DNA of 64,000 nucleotides from Sphingomonas limnosediminicola (lineage in GTDB: Bacteria > Pseudomonadota > Alphaproteobacteria > Sphingomonadales > Sphingomonadaceae). Below the pieces are notes generated by a model that saw nothing but the letters and a program-made list of their open reading frames with translations, had not been told where the DNA came from and did no database searches. Positions 1 to 9,395 of the stretch are shown piece after piece; the stretch's first letter is position 1, and the number at the start of each line of letters is the position of its first letter. Position numbers and translations under genes: made by a program. The stretch spans positions 1,612,001 through 1,676,000 of the forward strand of contig NZ_BAABBM010000001.1 of the NCBI RefSeq assembly GCF_039537965.1, in the 5' to 3' direction.

Positions 1-1
1 C

Positions 2-181
2 GACAAGGCCGGCGACGTCTGGATCGTCTATCACGCGATCGACGTAAACCGTCCCCGTCAGCATCAGGAAGACGAGATCAACAGCCGCCGAATCCTGTTG
101 ATGGACCAGATCGAGTGGAAGCACGGCTGGCCGCATGTCGGCACGCCGTCGGCTGCGCCGCGGCCGGCGCCGTCGGTCTAG
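2..181 (+). CDS. C-terminal end of a GH43-like glycoside hydrolase (5' end outside window)
   Basis: Only the last 59 residues are present. They contain WIVYHAIDVN, then RRILLMDQIEW and GWPHVG, the pattern that closes the five-bladed beta-propeller of family 43 glycosidases (arabinanase/xylosidase type), where a YHAY-like strand is followed by an R-x-L-x-x-D-x-I-x-W strand and GWP. The tail after that is alanine/proline rich. The TAG stop interlocks with the stop of the convergent gene in a shared CTAG. The family call is good; the substrate cannot be known from this fragment. Confidence 0.72.
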   Translation, partial: DKAGDVWIVYHAIDVNRPRQHQEDEINSRRILLMDQIEWKHGWPHVGTPSAAPRPAPSV

Positions 182-1335
182 CGCGCGGCCTTGGCCGCCG
201 ATTTCGAGCGCGGCGGGTCTCCTGCGAAGCGCGCGCGCTGTCGCTGCATCTCTTCGTAGAGCGGCTCGTCGACGTTGCGGCTGCCCTCGGCAGTGATGGT
301 CGACAGAAGCCCGGCTTCGGCGTGGCGTGAATTGTCCCAGCCCGGATAGGCCGTGATCGGATACCAGCAGACGCCCTCGACCTGGGCGCCGCGCTGAAGC
401 GCGTTACTGACCTCGTTGCACACATAGTGAAGCCAGGACGGGCGGCCCGATCCCTCGGCGCCCGTTTCCGACAGGAAGATCGGCTTGCCGTAGCGTTCGG
501 CAACTTCCACCAGCATGTCCGAAAGCGGCCGATGCTCGTGGTGTCCAACCGGGATGGTCGAACCTTCATAATACCATTGGTTGTGCGGATAGAAGTTCAG
601 CCCGAGCGCGTCGGCGAAGGAAGGATCGCCGCCCAGCTCGGGCGCGGACTTCCCCGTGATCCAGTCATAGGCTTCGAACTGACCCAGCCGTTCGGCCTCG
701 GCCGCGCGAACGTCGGCGCGGCGTTGGCTGCGCGGCGCGATGTGAATTAGCGGCTCGGCCCAGACGATCGTCGCGTCGGGCCATTGCGCGCGAATGTTAC
801 GCGCAGCACCGATCGCGGCCTTCACCAGATGGCGCTTGAACCAGCCTGTCTCTTGCGGGGCCGAACTTGGGAAGTAGCCGACCTCGATCGCCCAGGACAT
901 GAAATTGATCTCGTTGACCGGGCAGACAACCGGAGCCTGGCCGGTAACGGACTGCCTGACCTCGAGCGCCGCGACCGCGAATTCGGCAAACCGATCGGCG
1001 AAGTCGCTCGCGCCCTGGTCGATGTGGTCGGGGGAACCGTAATGGAGCAGGTCCCAGATGACCTGAAGCTCGACATGCTCCGCCGCCTCCAGCGCCGGCA
1101 GCCAGCTCGACCAGTCGTATTTGCCCGGCGACTTTTCGATGAGGTACCAGCGCAAGCCGTCGCGGATGGTGTCGAACCCAAGGTCCTTGCACAGCCGGTA
1201 ATCGCGCAGCACATGCTTGTCGTGGCCGGTGGCGCGAATGAGGTCGAGGCGCACGCCGTCGCGCCGCCGATGCGACGAACATTCGAAACCAGCCTGGAAA
1301 AAGCTGGCGAAACGAGGGGCTGCGGTCCTGCTCAT
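178..1335 (-). CDS. Clan GH-A (TIM-barrel) glycosidase-like protein
   Basis: A 385-residue protein resembling beta-glucosidase/beta-galactosidase-like proteins of clan GH-A. An NEIN motif in the middle fits the acid/base glutamate at the end of strand 4, and SETGAEG near the C-terminus fits the nucleophile on strand 7; GLNFYPHNQW between them is also typical. The reading frame stays open far upstream, but that extension is arginine/serine rich and runs antisense to the next gene, so the ATG at 1335 was taken; its Shine-Dalgarno is weak and a nearby start is possible. It has no signal peptide. It is convergent with a GH43-like gene, so the two may belong to a carbohydrate locus that starts outside the window. 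Substrate unknown. Confidence 0.7.
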   Translation of the reverse strand: MSRTAAPRFASFFQAGFECSSHRRRDGVRLDLIRATGHDKHVLRDYRLCKDLGFDTIRDGLRWYLIEKSPGKYDWSSWLPALEAAEHVELQVIWDLLHYGSPDHIDQGASDFADRFAEFAVAALEVRQSVTGQAPVVCPVNEINFMSWAIEVGYFPSSAPQETGWFKRHLVKAAIGAARNIRAQWPDATIVWAEPLIHIAPRSQRRADVRAAEAERLGQFEAYDWITGKSAPELGGDPSFADALGLNFYPHNQWYYEGSTIPVGHHEHRPLSDMLVEVAERYGKPIFLSETGAEGSGRPSWLHYVCNEVSNALQRGAQVEGVCWYPITAYPGWDNSRHAEAGLLSTITAEGSRNVDEPLYEEMQRQRARFAGDPPRSKSAAKAAR

Positions 1336-1489
1336 GCGCGCCAACAATGCGCGACGGCCGGAATGGAGCCATTTCCGTTTACGACGGCCACTTTGCGCCT
1401 CTCCTGAACCCGAAGCCGCAAATACCCTATTCCCATGTTGGGCACTATCGCGGGCGAAATGCTTTCTGCTTTCCGAGGAGGATTTGCTG

Positions 1490-2254
1490 GTGCCCCAGAA
1501 TTGGCCCGAGCGGCTGTGGCTGGTCCGGCATGGACAGAGCCAGGGCAATGTCGCCCGCGACCTTGCCCACGAGGCAGGATCGCACGAGATCGACATCGAC
1601 ATGCGCGACGTGGACGTGCCGCTGTCCGGCCTCGGCCTGAAGCAGGCGGAGGCGGCAGGCCGCTGGTTCGCGTCGCTGCCGCTGGGCGAGCGGCCCGAGA
1701 TCATCCTCGCCTCGCCCTACATCCGCGCCAAGCAGACCGCCGAGATCATCTGCAAGCAGGGCGCGCTGGCCGGTGGCCCGGCCCGCACGATCATCGACGA
1801 GCGCCTGCGCGAACGCGAGTTTGGCATCTTCGACCGGCTCACCACGCTCGGCATCCGCGAGCGCTTTCCGGAGGAGGCAGCGCACCGCAAGCGCCTCGGC
1901 AAATTCTACCACCGGCCGCCGGGCGGCGAGAGCTGGGCGGACGTGATCCTGCGCCTTCGCTCGATGCTCAACACGATCAACCTTCACTACTGCAACAAGC
2001 GGGTGATGATCGTCTGCCACCAGGTTGTGGTCCTGTGCTTCCGCTACATTCTCGAGGAACTCGACGAGGGACAGATCCTCAGCATCGACAAGCAGGCCGA
2101 GATCCTGAACTGCGGCATCGCCGAATATGATTTCGATCCGGACCCGCACGGCATGTGCATCCCGGCTTTGAGCCGCTGGAATTACGGCGTTCCGCTGGAA
2201 GCGGACGGCGCGCCGAAGACCTCTGCGCCGGACGCCATGGCGGGGACGCGGTGA
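1490..2254 (+). CDS. Histidine phosphatase family protein
   Basis: A 254-residue cytoplasmic member of the phosphoglycerate-mutase-like superfamily. LVRHGQSQGN near the N-terminus carries the phospho-accepting histidine, SPYIRAKQTAE holds the second conserved arginine, and CHQVVV near residue 170 carries the second catalytic histidine. The GTG at 1490 is preceded by GAGGAG at a 9-base spacing, which decides the start. The stop overlaps the next gene by 4 bases (GTGA), so the two are probably translationally coupled. The substrate is not evident; phosphosugar or sugar-nucleotide phosphatases of this type are common. Confidence 0.85.
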   Translation: MPQNWPERLWLVRHGQSQGNVARDLAHEAGSHEIDIDMRDVDVPLSGLGLKQAEAAGRWFASLPLGERPEIILASPYIRAKQTAEIICKQGALAGGPARTIIDERLREREFGIFDRLTTLGIRERFPEEAAHRKRLGKFYHRPPGGESWADVILRLRSMLNTINLHYCNKRVMIVCHQVVVLCFRYILEELDEGQILSIDKQAEILNCGIAEYDFDPDPHGMCIPALSRWNYGVPLEADGAPKTSAPDAMAGTR

Positions 2255-3111
2255 GCGAAGTCACGGCGCTCGATCGGCGCGCGCTCGATCAGCATCCGCT
2301 TCCGCCGATCGTCGATGGCGACAAGGAAACCAAGGGCCGCATTCTCATCCTCGCCAGCAGCCGTGAAGTGCCCGGCGCGGCGCTTCTGGCGGCAACCGCT
2401 GCGATGCGAGCTGGCGCGGGCAAGCTAAAGATTTCGACGGTGGAAAGCGTGGCGGTCGCGCTCGGTGTGGCCATGCCGGAAGCGATGGTGGTCGGCCTTC
2501 CCGAGGACGGCGAAGGAGGCTTCGCGACGACAACCGTCGACGATATTGCCAAGCAAGCCGCCGATGCCGACTGCGTCGTTGCGGGGCCGGGCATGTCGAC
2601 CGGCCCCACCTGCTGCAAGATCGCAGAAGCCCTGCTTGCGGCTGATGCCGCTCTCGCCCTTGATGCCGCTTTGCTCCACAGCTTGGTGCCGCCAGAGAGC
2701 AATCGGCCGAGCCTGCCCATCCTGCTCCCGCACGCCGGCGAGCTGGCATCGCTGCTCGACTGCGCCGAGCAACTGATTGAAGAGGATCCGATCGGCTGTG
2801 GCCTCCGCGCGGCCGGACGCTATCGCTCCATCGTCTTGGTCAAGGGCACCGTCAGCCATGTCGTGACTCCGGACGGCCACGCGTGGCGATATGGAGGCGG
2901 CGCGCCGGGCCTTGGCGTCTCGGGCAGTGGCGACGTGCTCGCTGGGATCGTCGGGGGCCTGCTGGCGCGCGGCGCAGCACCGCTCAACGCCCTGCTGTGG
3001 GCTGTCTGGCTGCACGGCGAAGCGGGCGTGCGGCTCGCCGGCAAGGTCGGCCCCATTGGCTTCCTCGCCCGCGAGATCGCGGACGAAATCCCGGACCTAT
3101 TGCTCGGCTGA
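2251..3111 (+). CDS. nnrD: ADP-dependent NAD(P)H-hydrate dehydratase (C-terminal domain type)
   Basis: A 286-residue ribokinase-fold enzyme that repairs hydrated NADH/NADPH. LPHAGE and GVSGSGDVLAGIVGG match the nucleotide-binding and catalytic motifs (the Asp of GxGD is present). Only the dehydratase domain is present; the epimerase domain (NnrE), often fused in front, is missing, so the epimerase must be elsewhere. The GTG start lies in a GTGA overlap with the histidine phosphatase. The 3' end runs 15 bases into the convergent pyruvate kinase gene. Confidence 0.85.
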   Translation: MSEVTALDRRALDQHPLPPIVDGDKETKGRILILASSREVPGAALLAATAAMRAGAGKLKISTVESVAVALGVAMPEAMVVGLPEDGEGGFATTTVDDIAKQAADADCVVAGPGMSTGPTCCKIAEALLAADAALALDAALLHSLVPPESNRPSLPILLPHAGELASLLDCAEQLIEEDPIGCGLRAAGRYRSIVLVKGTVSHVVTPDGHAWRYGGGAPGLGVSGSGDVLAGIVGGLLARGAAPLNALLWAVWLHGEAGVRLAGKVGPIGFLAREIADEIPDLLLG

Positions 3112-4578
3112 ATCCCCGGTGCCGTGATAGCGGTCGAGCTCGTCGCCGATCAGCCTGACCACGTGCAACACGTTGGTCGATCCCGCCTTCTGAAACGGAA
3201 TGCCGGCCATGACGATGACGCGTTCGCCGCCCTTCGCGATCTGGTGGCGTAGCGCCATGCGCTTGGCCTTTTCGACCATCTCCTCGAAGCTTGAGACGTC
3301 GCGCGTGTGAACCGCGTGGACGCCCCAAAGCAGGCCGAGGCGGCGCGAGGTATGAAGCGACGCGCTCATCGCCAGCAGCGGAACCGGCGGGCGCTCGCGC
3401 GCAATGCGCCGGGCGGTCGAGCCGGAGCTGGTATAGCAAACCATCGCCGTTGCCTCGATGGTGCCGGCAATCTGACGAGCCGATCCGGCCAGCGCGTCGG
3501 CCGTCGTCGGCTCAAGCCGCGTCTGCGTAAAGTGGACGCGCGCCTGGTAGCTCGGATCGCGCTCCACCGTGTTGGCGATGCGGTCCATCATCTGGACTGC
3601 TTCGCACGGATATTGGCCGGCGGCGCTTTCCGCCGACAGCATCACTGCATCGGCGCCGTCGTAGATCGCAGTGGCAACGTCGCTAACCTCGGCGCGCGTG
3701 GGCGTCGGCGAGGTAATCATCGATTCGAGCATCTGCGTCGCGACGACCACCGGCTTGCCGAACTGGCGCGCGCAGGCGACGATCCGGTTCTGCAGTGGCG
3801 GCACCGCCTCGGGCGGAAGCTCGACGCCAAGGTCGCCGCGGGCGACCATCACCGCGTCGGCCAGGGCAACGATGTCGTTGAGGCGATCGATTGCCGCGGG
3901 CTTCTCGATCTTCGCGAGGAGCGCCGCCCGGTCGCCGATAAGCGACCGCGCTTCGGCGACGTCCTCGGGCCGCTGCACGAACGACAGCGCAATCCAGTCA
4001 GCGCGCTGGTCGAGCGCGAACTGGAGGTCGTCACGGTCCTTGTCCGTCAGCGCGGGGATTGGCACCAGCACGTCGGGAACGTTCACGCCCTTGTTGTCCG
4101 AAACGGCGCCGCCGACCTTCACTTCGCAGACAATCTGACCGTCGCCGACCTTGACGACGTTGAGACGGATTTTGCCGTCGTCGATCAGGATATTCGTGCC
4201 CGGCTTCACCGCCGCGAACAGCTCCGGGTGCGGAAGGAGGACGCGGCCGTTGTCCCCCGGCCTGTCGTCCTGGTCGAAAATGAAGCGGCTGCCCTTCTCG
4301 AATACCGCCCGGCCGCCTTCGAATTGGCCGACGCGAAGCTTTGGCCCCTGCAGGTCGAACAGGATCGTCGAAGGGCGGCGGAATTCCTTTTCGAGCGCGC
4401 GGATATGCTCGACCAGCTTGGTCTTCGCCTTCTGGTCCCCGTGACTCATGTTGATCCGGAAGGCGTCGGCGCCGGCGAGGTAAAGCCGGCGGATGGTCTT
4501 CGCATCGCTCGACGCGGGCCCGAGGGTTGCCAGGATCTTCACTTTGCGTGCGCGCGGGGCGAGGGTTTCGGTCACCAT
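3097..4578 (-). CDS. pyk: Pyruvate kinase
   Basis: A 493-residue glycolytic enzyme converting phosphoenolpyruvate and ADP to pyruvate and ATP. It begins RKVKILATLGPAS, then RINMSHG, ARGDLGVELP (metal and PEP site) and MLSAESAAGQYP, ending with the C-terminal allosteric domain. The frame is open for 297 codons upstream of this start, but that stretch is antisense to gapR and yebC. The ATG at 4578 has GAGGAG just in front and gives the normal family length. It is divergent from gapR with about 100 bases between them, where both promoters must lie. Confidence 0.95.
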   Translation of the reverse strand: MVTETLAPRARKVKILATLGPASSDAKTIRRLYLAGADAFRINMSHGDQKAKTKLVEHIRALEKEFRRPSTILFDLQGPKLRVGQFEGGRAVFEKGSRFIFDQDDRPGDNGRVLLPHPELFAAVKPGTNILIDDGKIRLNVVKVGDGQIVCEVKVGGAVSDNKGVNVPDVLVPIPALTDKDRDDLQFALDQRADWIALSFVQRPEDVAEARSLIGDRAALLAKIEKPAAIDRLNDIVALADAVMVARGDLGVELPPEAVPPLQNRIVACARQFGKPVVVATQMLESMITSPTPTRAEVSDVATAIYDGADAVMLSAESAAGQYPCEAVQMMDRIANTVERDPSYQARVHFTQTRLEPTTADALAGSARQIAGTIEATAMVCYTSSGSTARRIARERPPVPLLAMSASLHTSRRLGLLWGVHAVHTRDVSSFEEMVEKAKRMALRHQIAKGGERVIVMAGIPFQKAGSTNVLHVVRLIGDELDRYHGTGDSAEQ

Positions 4579-4677
4579 TTCTCCTCGGGGTTCGGAGCGC
4601 CAAGCCCATAGCCGCTTGCCATGACGGTTCAACCCGCTAGAGCCCGCGCGACAAATCAAATCACTGGAGACTTGAGC

Positions 4678-4920
4678 ATGGCGGACGGCACCGTCGCGGC
4701 CGATCAGTTGCGGCTGTTCATCGAGCGCATCGAGCGTCTCGAAGAGGAAAAGAAGGGCATCGCGGACGACGTGAAGGACGTCTACGCCGAAGCGAAGTCG
4801 AACGGTTACGACACCAAGACGATGCGTGCGATCGTTCGTCTGCGGAAGATGGAAACCCACGCCCGGCAGGAAGCCGATGCGCTTCTCGAGACCTATCGCC
4901 AGGCGCTGGGCCTGGAGTAA
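4678..4920 (+). CDS. gapR: GapR-like nucleoid protein (DUF2312)
   Basis: An 80-residue DUF2312 protein. In Caulobacter the family member GapR binds overtwisted AT-rich DNA ahead of replication and transcription forks and helps topoisomerases. The sequence shows the family hallmark: an N-terminal coiled coil ([16 protein letters not shown]) followed by [24 protein letters not shown] and a short helix. Acidic and basic residues alternate strongly. Start chosen at the ATG with GGAG nearby, not the longer open frame. yebC follows 9 bases later. Confidence 0.88.
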   Translation: MADGTVAADQLRLFIERIERLEEEKKGIADDVKDVYAEAKSNGYDTKTMRAIVRLRKMETHARQEADALLETYRQALGLE

Positions 4921-4929
4921 GGAACAGCC

Positions 4930-5673
4930 ATGGCCGGCCATTCCAAATATAAGAACATCATGTACCGGAAGGGCGCGCAGGATAAGAAGCGCTCCTCCCT
5001 CTTCTCCAAGCTCAGCCGCGAAATCACCGTCGCGGCGAAAATGGGCTTGCCCGACCCGGAAGCGAATGCGCGCCTTCGCGCCGCAGTCATCGCCGCCCGC
5101 GCGCAATCGATGCCGAAGGACAATATCCAGCGGTCGATCGACAAGGCATCCGGCAACGACGTCGAGAATTACGAAGAGATCCGGTACGAAGGCTTCGGTC
5201 CCGGCGGCGTGGCGATCATCGTCGAGGCGCTGACCGACAACCGTAATCGCACTGCCACCAATGTGCGCACCGCTTTCTCCAAGAACGGCGGCAACCTCGG
5301 CACGGGCGGCAGCGTCAGCCACGGGTTCGAGCGGCTCGGTCTGATCGAATATTCCGCGAGTGCGGGCGACGACGAGAAGGTGCTCGAAGCGGCGATCGAG
5401 GCCGGTGCCGACGACGTTCAGTCGGACGAGGGCGGACACCGCATCTGGACCAGCGTCGAGAACCTCCACGAGGTCGCCAAAGCGCTCGAACCGCTGCTCG
5501 GCGAAGGCGAAGGCGCCAAGCTGGCGTGGAAGCCGACCACCGAGGTCGAGGTGCGCGGCGACGAGGCGGCGCAGTTGATGAAACTCATCGACGCGCTTGA
5601 GGATGACGATGACGTCCAGACCGTGTGGGGCAATTACGACGTGCCCGAGGACGAGCTGGAGAAGCTCGGCTGA
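4930..5673 (+). CDS. yebC: YebC/PmpR family protein
   Basis: A 247-residue protein with the signature start [21 protein letters not shown] (family form: MAGHSKWxNIxxRK). Members have been described as DNA-binding regulators and, more recently, as ribosome-associated factors helping at proline stretches. The full three-domain length is present. The Shine-Dalgarno AAGGAA precedes the ATG. It is followed by ruvC with a 4-base overlap, the usual yebC-ruvCAB arrangement. Confidence 0.93.
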   Translation: MAGHSKYKNIMYRKGAQDKKRSSLFSKLSREITVAAKMGLPDPEANARLRAAVIAARAQSMPKDNIQRSIDKASGNDVENYEEIRYEGFGPGGVAIIVEALTDNRNRTATNVRTAFSKNGGNLGTGGSVSHGFERLGLIEYSASAGDDEKVLEAAIEAGADDVQSDEGGHRIWTSVENLHEVAKALEPLLGEGEGAKLAWKPTTEVEVRGDEAAQLMKLIDALEDDDDVQTVWGNYDVPEDELEKLG

Positions 5674-6155
5674 GAATTCTCGGGCTCGATCCCGGCCTCG
5701 GCACGACCGGCTGGGGGCTGATCGAAGCCGAGGGCAATCGCCTGACGCATATCGGCAACGGCCAGATCAAGACGGACACGGCGGCGGCGTTGCCGCGCCG
5801 GCTTTCCGCGCTCGCGGATCAGCTTGAAGCGCTGATCACGGACAACCAACCCGCCGGGGCGGCGGTCGAGGAAGTGTTCGTCAACAAGAACCCACAATCG
5901 ACGCTCAAGCTCGGCCAGGCGCGAGGCGTCGTCCTGATGTGCGCGGCGCGTGCGGGGATCGACGTCGGCGAATATTCCCCCGCGCTGGTCAAGAAGGCCG
6001 TGGTCGGCACCGGCGGCGCTGAAAAAGCGCAGGTGCATGCGATGGTTACGCGGCTTCTGCCCGGCGTGAAGATCGCCGGCCCGGACGCCGCCGATGCGCT
6101 CGCCGTCGCCATCACGCATGCACATCACTTGGCGAGCCGCCGCCGCATGGCTTAA
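5670..6155 (+). CDS. ruvC: Crossover junction endodeoxyribonuclease RuvC (probable CTG start)
   Basis: A 161-residue Holliday-junction resolvase. [15 protein letters not shown] carries the first catalytic Asp, VEEVFVNKN the Glu, and [12 protein letters not shown] the last acidic pair. Family members begin M-R-I-L-G-L-D-P-G; here that methionine position is a CTG that overlaps the yebC stop as CTGA, with GGAGAAG 8-9 bases upstream. The only standard start in frame is a GTG at 5625, which would add 15 arginine-rich residues, lies inside yebC and has no visible Shine-Dalgarno. The gene is certain; the start is inferred. Confidence 0.9.
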   Translation: MRILGLDPGLGTTGWGLIEAEGNRLTHIGNGQIKTDTAAALPRRLSALADQLEALITDNQPAGAAVEEVFVNKNPQSTLKLGQARGVVLMCAARAGIDVGEYSPALVKKAVVGTGGAEKAQVHAMVTRLLPGVKIAGPDAADALAVAITHAHHLASRRRMA

Positions 6156-6165
6156 GCCATGCCCG

Positions 6166-6756
6166 ATGATTGCGCGCCTCTCCGGACTTCTCGCCGAAAC
6201 CAGCAGCGATAGCGCCGTCATCGACGTCGGCGGTGTCGGCTACCTCGTCCACCTCAGCGCACGAACGCTCGACGTGATTGGGCCGGTCGGCGGCGAGGTG
6301 CTGCTGCTGACCGAGCTTCAGGTTCGTGAGGATGCGTGGACCCTGTTCGGTTTCGGATCGCAGGCGGAGCGCGACAGCTTCCGCTCGCTGACTTCGGTTC
6401 AGGGCGTCGGCGGGCGCCTAGCACTGGCGATCCTCTCAGTCCTGTCGCCCGACGATCTCGCCCGCGCGGTCAGCCAGGGCGACAAGGCCATGATCGGCCG
6501 AGCCAACGGGGTTGGGCCAAAGCTCGCCGCACGAATCGCCAATGAATTGCAGGGCAAGCTCGGCGTGCCGGGCCTCGCCCCTGGTGGCCCTGTCCCCAGA
6601 GCGGGTGCTGCCGCAGACGCACTCTCCGCGCTTGCCAACCTCGGCTTCAAGCCGGCGGAAGCAATTGCGGCCGTCAACGCCGCGCAGGATGACCTTGGCC
6701 CCGATGCGTCGCTGGACGCCCTGGTGCGGCTGGCGTTAAAAAGAGCGGCGAAATGA
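6166..6756 (+). CDS. ruvA: Holliday junction branch migration protein RuvA
   Basis: A 196-residue protein, normal length. It starts MIARLSGLL, followed by the OB-fold domain ([18 protein letters not shown]), the double helix-hairpin-helix region ([16 protein letters not shown] and [14 protein letters not shown]) and a C-terminal RuvB-binding domain ([16 protein letters not shown]). It binds four-way junctions and recruits the RuvB motor. It lies 10 bases after ruvC and overlaps the following GFA gene by ATGA. Confidence 0.95.
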   Translation: MIARLSGLLAETSSDSAVIDVGGVGYLVHLSARTLDVIGPVGGEVLLLTELQVREDAWTLFGFGSQAERDSFRSLTSVQGVGGRLALAILSVLSPDDLARAVSQGDKAMIGRANGVGPKLAARIANELQGKLGVPGLAPGGPVPRAGAAADALSALANLGFKPAEAIAAVNAAQDDLGPDASLDALVRLALKRAAK

Positions 6757-7151
6757 CCACGCGCACTGCCTCGTGCCGCTGCGGGCAATTGCAGGTGACG
6801 ACGGAGGGCGATCCCGGGCGGGTCTCGGTCTGCCACTGCCTTGCCTGCCAGAAGCGGACCGGGAGCGTCTTCTCCGCGCAGGGACGCTGGCCCGCGGAAT
6901 GCGTGACATTCGAGGGACGCTCCTCCAGCTGGACGCGCACGGCGGAGAGCGGGCAGCAGACAACCTATCACTTCTGCCCCGACTGCGGATCGACCGTTCA
7001 TTATTCCGGCGGGAACTTCCTGGACGTCGTGGCAGTGCCTCTAGGCGCGTTCGACGATCCGTATTTTACCACGCCGGACTTTTCGGTGTGGGAGCGGCGG
7101 CGTCACTATTGGGTCGAGATCTTTGGCCCCGACGTCCAGCATTCCGACTGA
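6753..7151 (+). CDS. GFA-domain (zinc-binding) protein
   Basis: A 132-residue protein of the glutathione-dependent formaldehyde-activating (GFA/CENP-V) fold. Zinc ligands are visible: CRCG near residue 8, CHCLACQK near residue 30 and FCPDCGS near residue 75. Many members have no proven link to formaldehyde, so only the fold is called. The ATGA overlap with ruvA makes it part of the ruvCA transcript. It abuts the convergent dipeptidase gene with no spacer (TGATCA holds both stops). Confidence 0.88.
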   Translation: MTTRTASCRCGQLQVTTEGDPGRVSVCHCLACQKRTGSVFSAQGRWPAECVTFEGRSSSWTRTAESGQQTTYHFCPDCGSTVHYSGGNFLDVVAVPLGAFDDPYFTTPDFSVWERRRHYWVEIFGPDVQHSD

Positions 7152-8276
7152 TCAGCCGCCCCAGGCGTCGCGATAGACGCGCAGGAAATTGCCGCCCATC
7201 AGCTTCTCCAGTCGCGCTTCGCTCCAGCCGCGCTTCTGCAGGTCGGCGGCAAAGCGACGGTAACGATCGACGCTGTTGTAATCCTCGACCATTGGATAGA
7301 CGCCCACGGCCTCGCCCGGTGCGGCAATGCCCTGCTGAATGCGCTTCAGCTGCCATTCCTTGAGCTTGGCCTTGGTCGCTTCGTCGAGCGTCGTCGGAAG
7401 TACGCCATTGTCGGTGCCGATGCCGATGTGATCCTCGCCGACGACCTTCGCCATATGCTCGACATGGGCGATCACGTCCTCCGCGTGGGGGTGGCTGTCG
7501 AGTTTGAGGAACGGCATGAAATAGACGCCGACGACGCCCCCCTTATCTGCGACGGCTTTCATGGTCTCGTCGCACGTATTGCGGGGATGATCGGTGAGCG
7601 CACGCGATCCCGTGTGGCTGATCACCAGCGGCCGCTTCGCGAAAGCCGTCGCCTCGGCCATCGTCCGCGCACCACCGTGACTGAGATCGAGCAGCAGCTT
7701 TTCCGACTCGATCTTCTCGATCGTTGCCTTGCCTAGCTTGGTGATCCCGACGTTTCGCGGCTCCAGCGACCCATCTCCCGCCAGATTGCCGTTATTGTAG
7801 GTCAGCTGGACGGTCATCACGCCGTCCTTCTTCATCTGCGTCAGCCGATCGAGATCGCCGCCTACCATCGACGTGTCCTGGGTCCCGATCACGACGGCGA
7901 ACTTCTTCTCGCGCTTGGCCTTGAGGATGTCGGCGGCGGTCCGCACCAGCAGCACGCGGTCCGGGTTCGCCCAGATGATATTGTGCTTGGTGGCGATGTC
8001 CTTTTGATAGTCGCCCCAAGGATCGGCGACGTTGCCGACAGGCATGACCGTATCGCGAACGACCGTCACGCCAGTCCCGACCGTTTCTGCCCAGGCGCGG
8101 TCGCTGAGCCTCAGCTGATCCTCAGGCCCGTAGGGGTCGCCAAGGCCGCCGAGCGCGTCGATGATGATGGCGCGGTCGTACCAGCCGCCGCCCGCCGCGC
8201 GGCGCTGCGCCAATGCCGGTGCCGCGACAAGGCTGGCCAGCCCACCCGCAAGCAGCGTCCTCCGATCGATCTGCAT
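7152..8276 (-). CDS. M19 (membrane/renal dipeptidase) family protein, metal site partly lost
   Basis: A 374-residue exported protein. The N-terminus DRRTLLAGGLASLVAAPALA is a signal peptide with an RR pair, possibly Tat dependent. The body matches the M19 dipeptidase TIM barrel (LDLSHGG, VISHTGSRALTDHPRN and GIGTDN). The two histidines of the second half of the zinc site are present. The early H-x-D motif is replaced by IIIDALGG, and the bridging Glu region reads IGTQDTSMVGG. This matches a divergent M19 subgroup; dipeptidase activity should not be assumed. It separates ruvB from ruvA on the opposite strand. Confidence 0.82.
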   Translation of the reverse strand: MQIDRRTLLAGGLASLVAAPALAQRRAAGGGWYDRAIIIDALGGLGDPYGPEDQLRLSDRAWAETVGTGVTVVRDTVMPVGNVADPWGDYQKDIATKHNIIWANPDRVLLVRTAADILKAKREKKFAVVIGTQDTSMVGGDLDRLTQMKKDGVMTVQLTYNNGNLAGDGSLEPRNVGITKLGKATIEKIESEKLLLDLSHGGARTMAEATAFAKRPLVISHTGSRALTDHPRNTCDETMKAVADKGGVVGVYFMPFLKLDSHPHAEDVIAHVEHMAKVVGEDHIGIGTDNGVLPTTLDEATKAKLKEWQLKRIQQGIAAPGEAVGVYPMVEDYNSVDRYRRFAADLQKRGWSEARLEKLMGGNFLRVYRDAWGG

Positions 8277-8351
8277 GAAGCCCCCCTTTGTCGATGATCA
8301 TTCGCTCAACTGCTTGTCGTAAGGCGATCCATCTGCGAATCAACAAGGCGG

Positions 8352-9395
8352 ATGGCCACCGACCCCGCCCGCATCACCACGCCCGAGCGAACGGCGGAGG
8401 ACGCCGATCAAGCTTTGCGTCCAAAGACCCTCGACGAATTCATCGGCCAGCAGGCAGCGCGAGAGAATCTTCGCGTGTTCGTCCATGCCGCGAAAAGCCG
8501 CGGCGAGGCGCTCGACCACGTGCTTCTCCATGGGCCGCCGGGGCTGGGCAAGACGACGCTCGCCGGGATTGTCGCGCGCGAGATGGGCGTCGGCTTCCGC
8601 GCGACCTCAGGCCCGGTGATCGCCAAGTCGGGCGACCTCGCGGCGCTCCTCACCAATCTCGAGGACGGCGACGTCCTCTTCATCGACGAGATCCACCGCC
8701 TCAACCCGGCGGTCGAGGAAGTGCTTTATCCGGCGATGGAAGACAGCGCGCTCGACCTGATGATCGGCGAGGGGCCGTCGGCACGATCGGTGCGGATCGA
8801 CCTCCCGCGCTTCACTTTGATCGGCGCGACGACACGGCAAGGGTTGCTGACGACGCCCCTGCGGGACCGCTTCGGCATTCCCGTACGGCTGCAATTCTAC
8901 ACGGTGCCGGAGCTTGAGCAGGTCGTCCGCCGCGCCGCGCGGTTGCTCGGCGCCGACCTTACCGACGATGGCGCCCACGAGATTGCCCGGCGCTCGCGCG
9001 GCACGCCGCGCATTGCCGGCCGCCTGCTCCGCCGGGTGCGCGACTTCGCCCATGCTGCCGGAAGCGACACGATCGATGCGCCGGTCGCCGATCGGGCGCT
9101 GTCGCGTCTGGAAATCGACAGCCTTGGCCTCGACGCCATGGACCGCCGCTACCTGCTGATGATCGCCGACCTTTACGGCGGCGGGCCGGTCGGCGTGGAA
9201 ACGCTCGCTGCCGGTCTCAGCGAACCGCGCGACACGATCGAGGATGTGATCGAGCCCTATCTCATTCAGCTTGGCCTCATCGCCCGCACCGCACGCGGTC
9301 GCTGCCTCAACGGCCGCGGCTGGACCCATCTCGGGCTGCCGCAGCCGCAAGGCAGCCAAGTGGGTCTTTTCGATCAGGGAGCATCGTCAAAGTAA
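8352..9395 (+). CDS. ruvB: Holliday junction branch migration helicase RuvB
   Basis: A 347-residue AAA+ motor. Walker A is [12 protein letters not shown] (about residues 58-69), Walker B FIDEIHRL, sensor 1 [10 protein letters not shown], the arginine finger region PLRDRFGI, then a C-terminal winged helix. It drives branch migration with RuvA. It is split from ruvA by the reverse-strand M19 gene, so it needs its own promoter in the 75-base gap. The stop overlaps the next start by one base (TAATG). Confidence 0.96.
   Translation: MATDPARITTPERTAEDADQALRPKTLDEFIGQQAARENLRVFVHAAKSRGEALDHVLLHGPPGLGKTTLAGIVAREMGVGFRATSGPVIAKSGDLAALLTNLEDGDVLFIDEIHRLNPAVEEVLYPAMEDSALDLMIGEGPSARSVRIDLPRFTLIGATTRQGLLTTPLRDRFGIPVRLQFYTVPELEQVVRRAARLLGADLTDDGAHEIARRSRGTPRIAGRLLRRVRDFAHAAGSDTIDAPVADRALSRLEIDSLGLDAMDRRYLLMIADLYGGGPVGVETLAAGLSEPRDTIEDVIEPYLIQLGLIARTARGRCLNGRGWTHLGLPQPQGSQVGLFDQGASSK

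Noticed and set aside
1336..1704. N-terminal extension of the GH-A-type protein by 123 residues
   Set aside because: It overlaps the start and first part of the histidine phosphatase on the other strand and has only Arg/Ser-rich low-complexity sequence.
4579..5469. N-terminal extension of pyruvate kinase by 297 residues
   Set aside because: The extension is antisense to gapR and yebC. The ATG at 4578 has a GAGGAG site and gives the normal family length.
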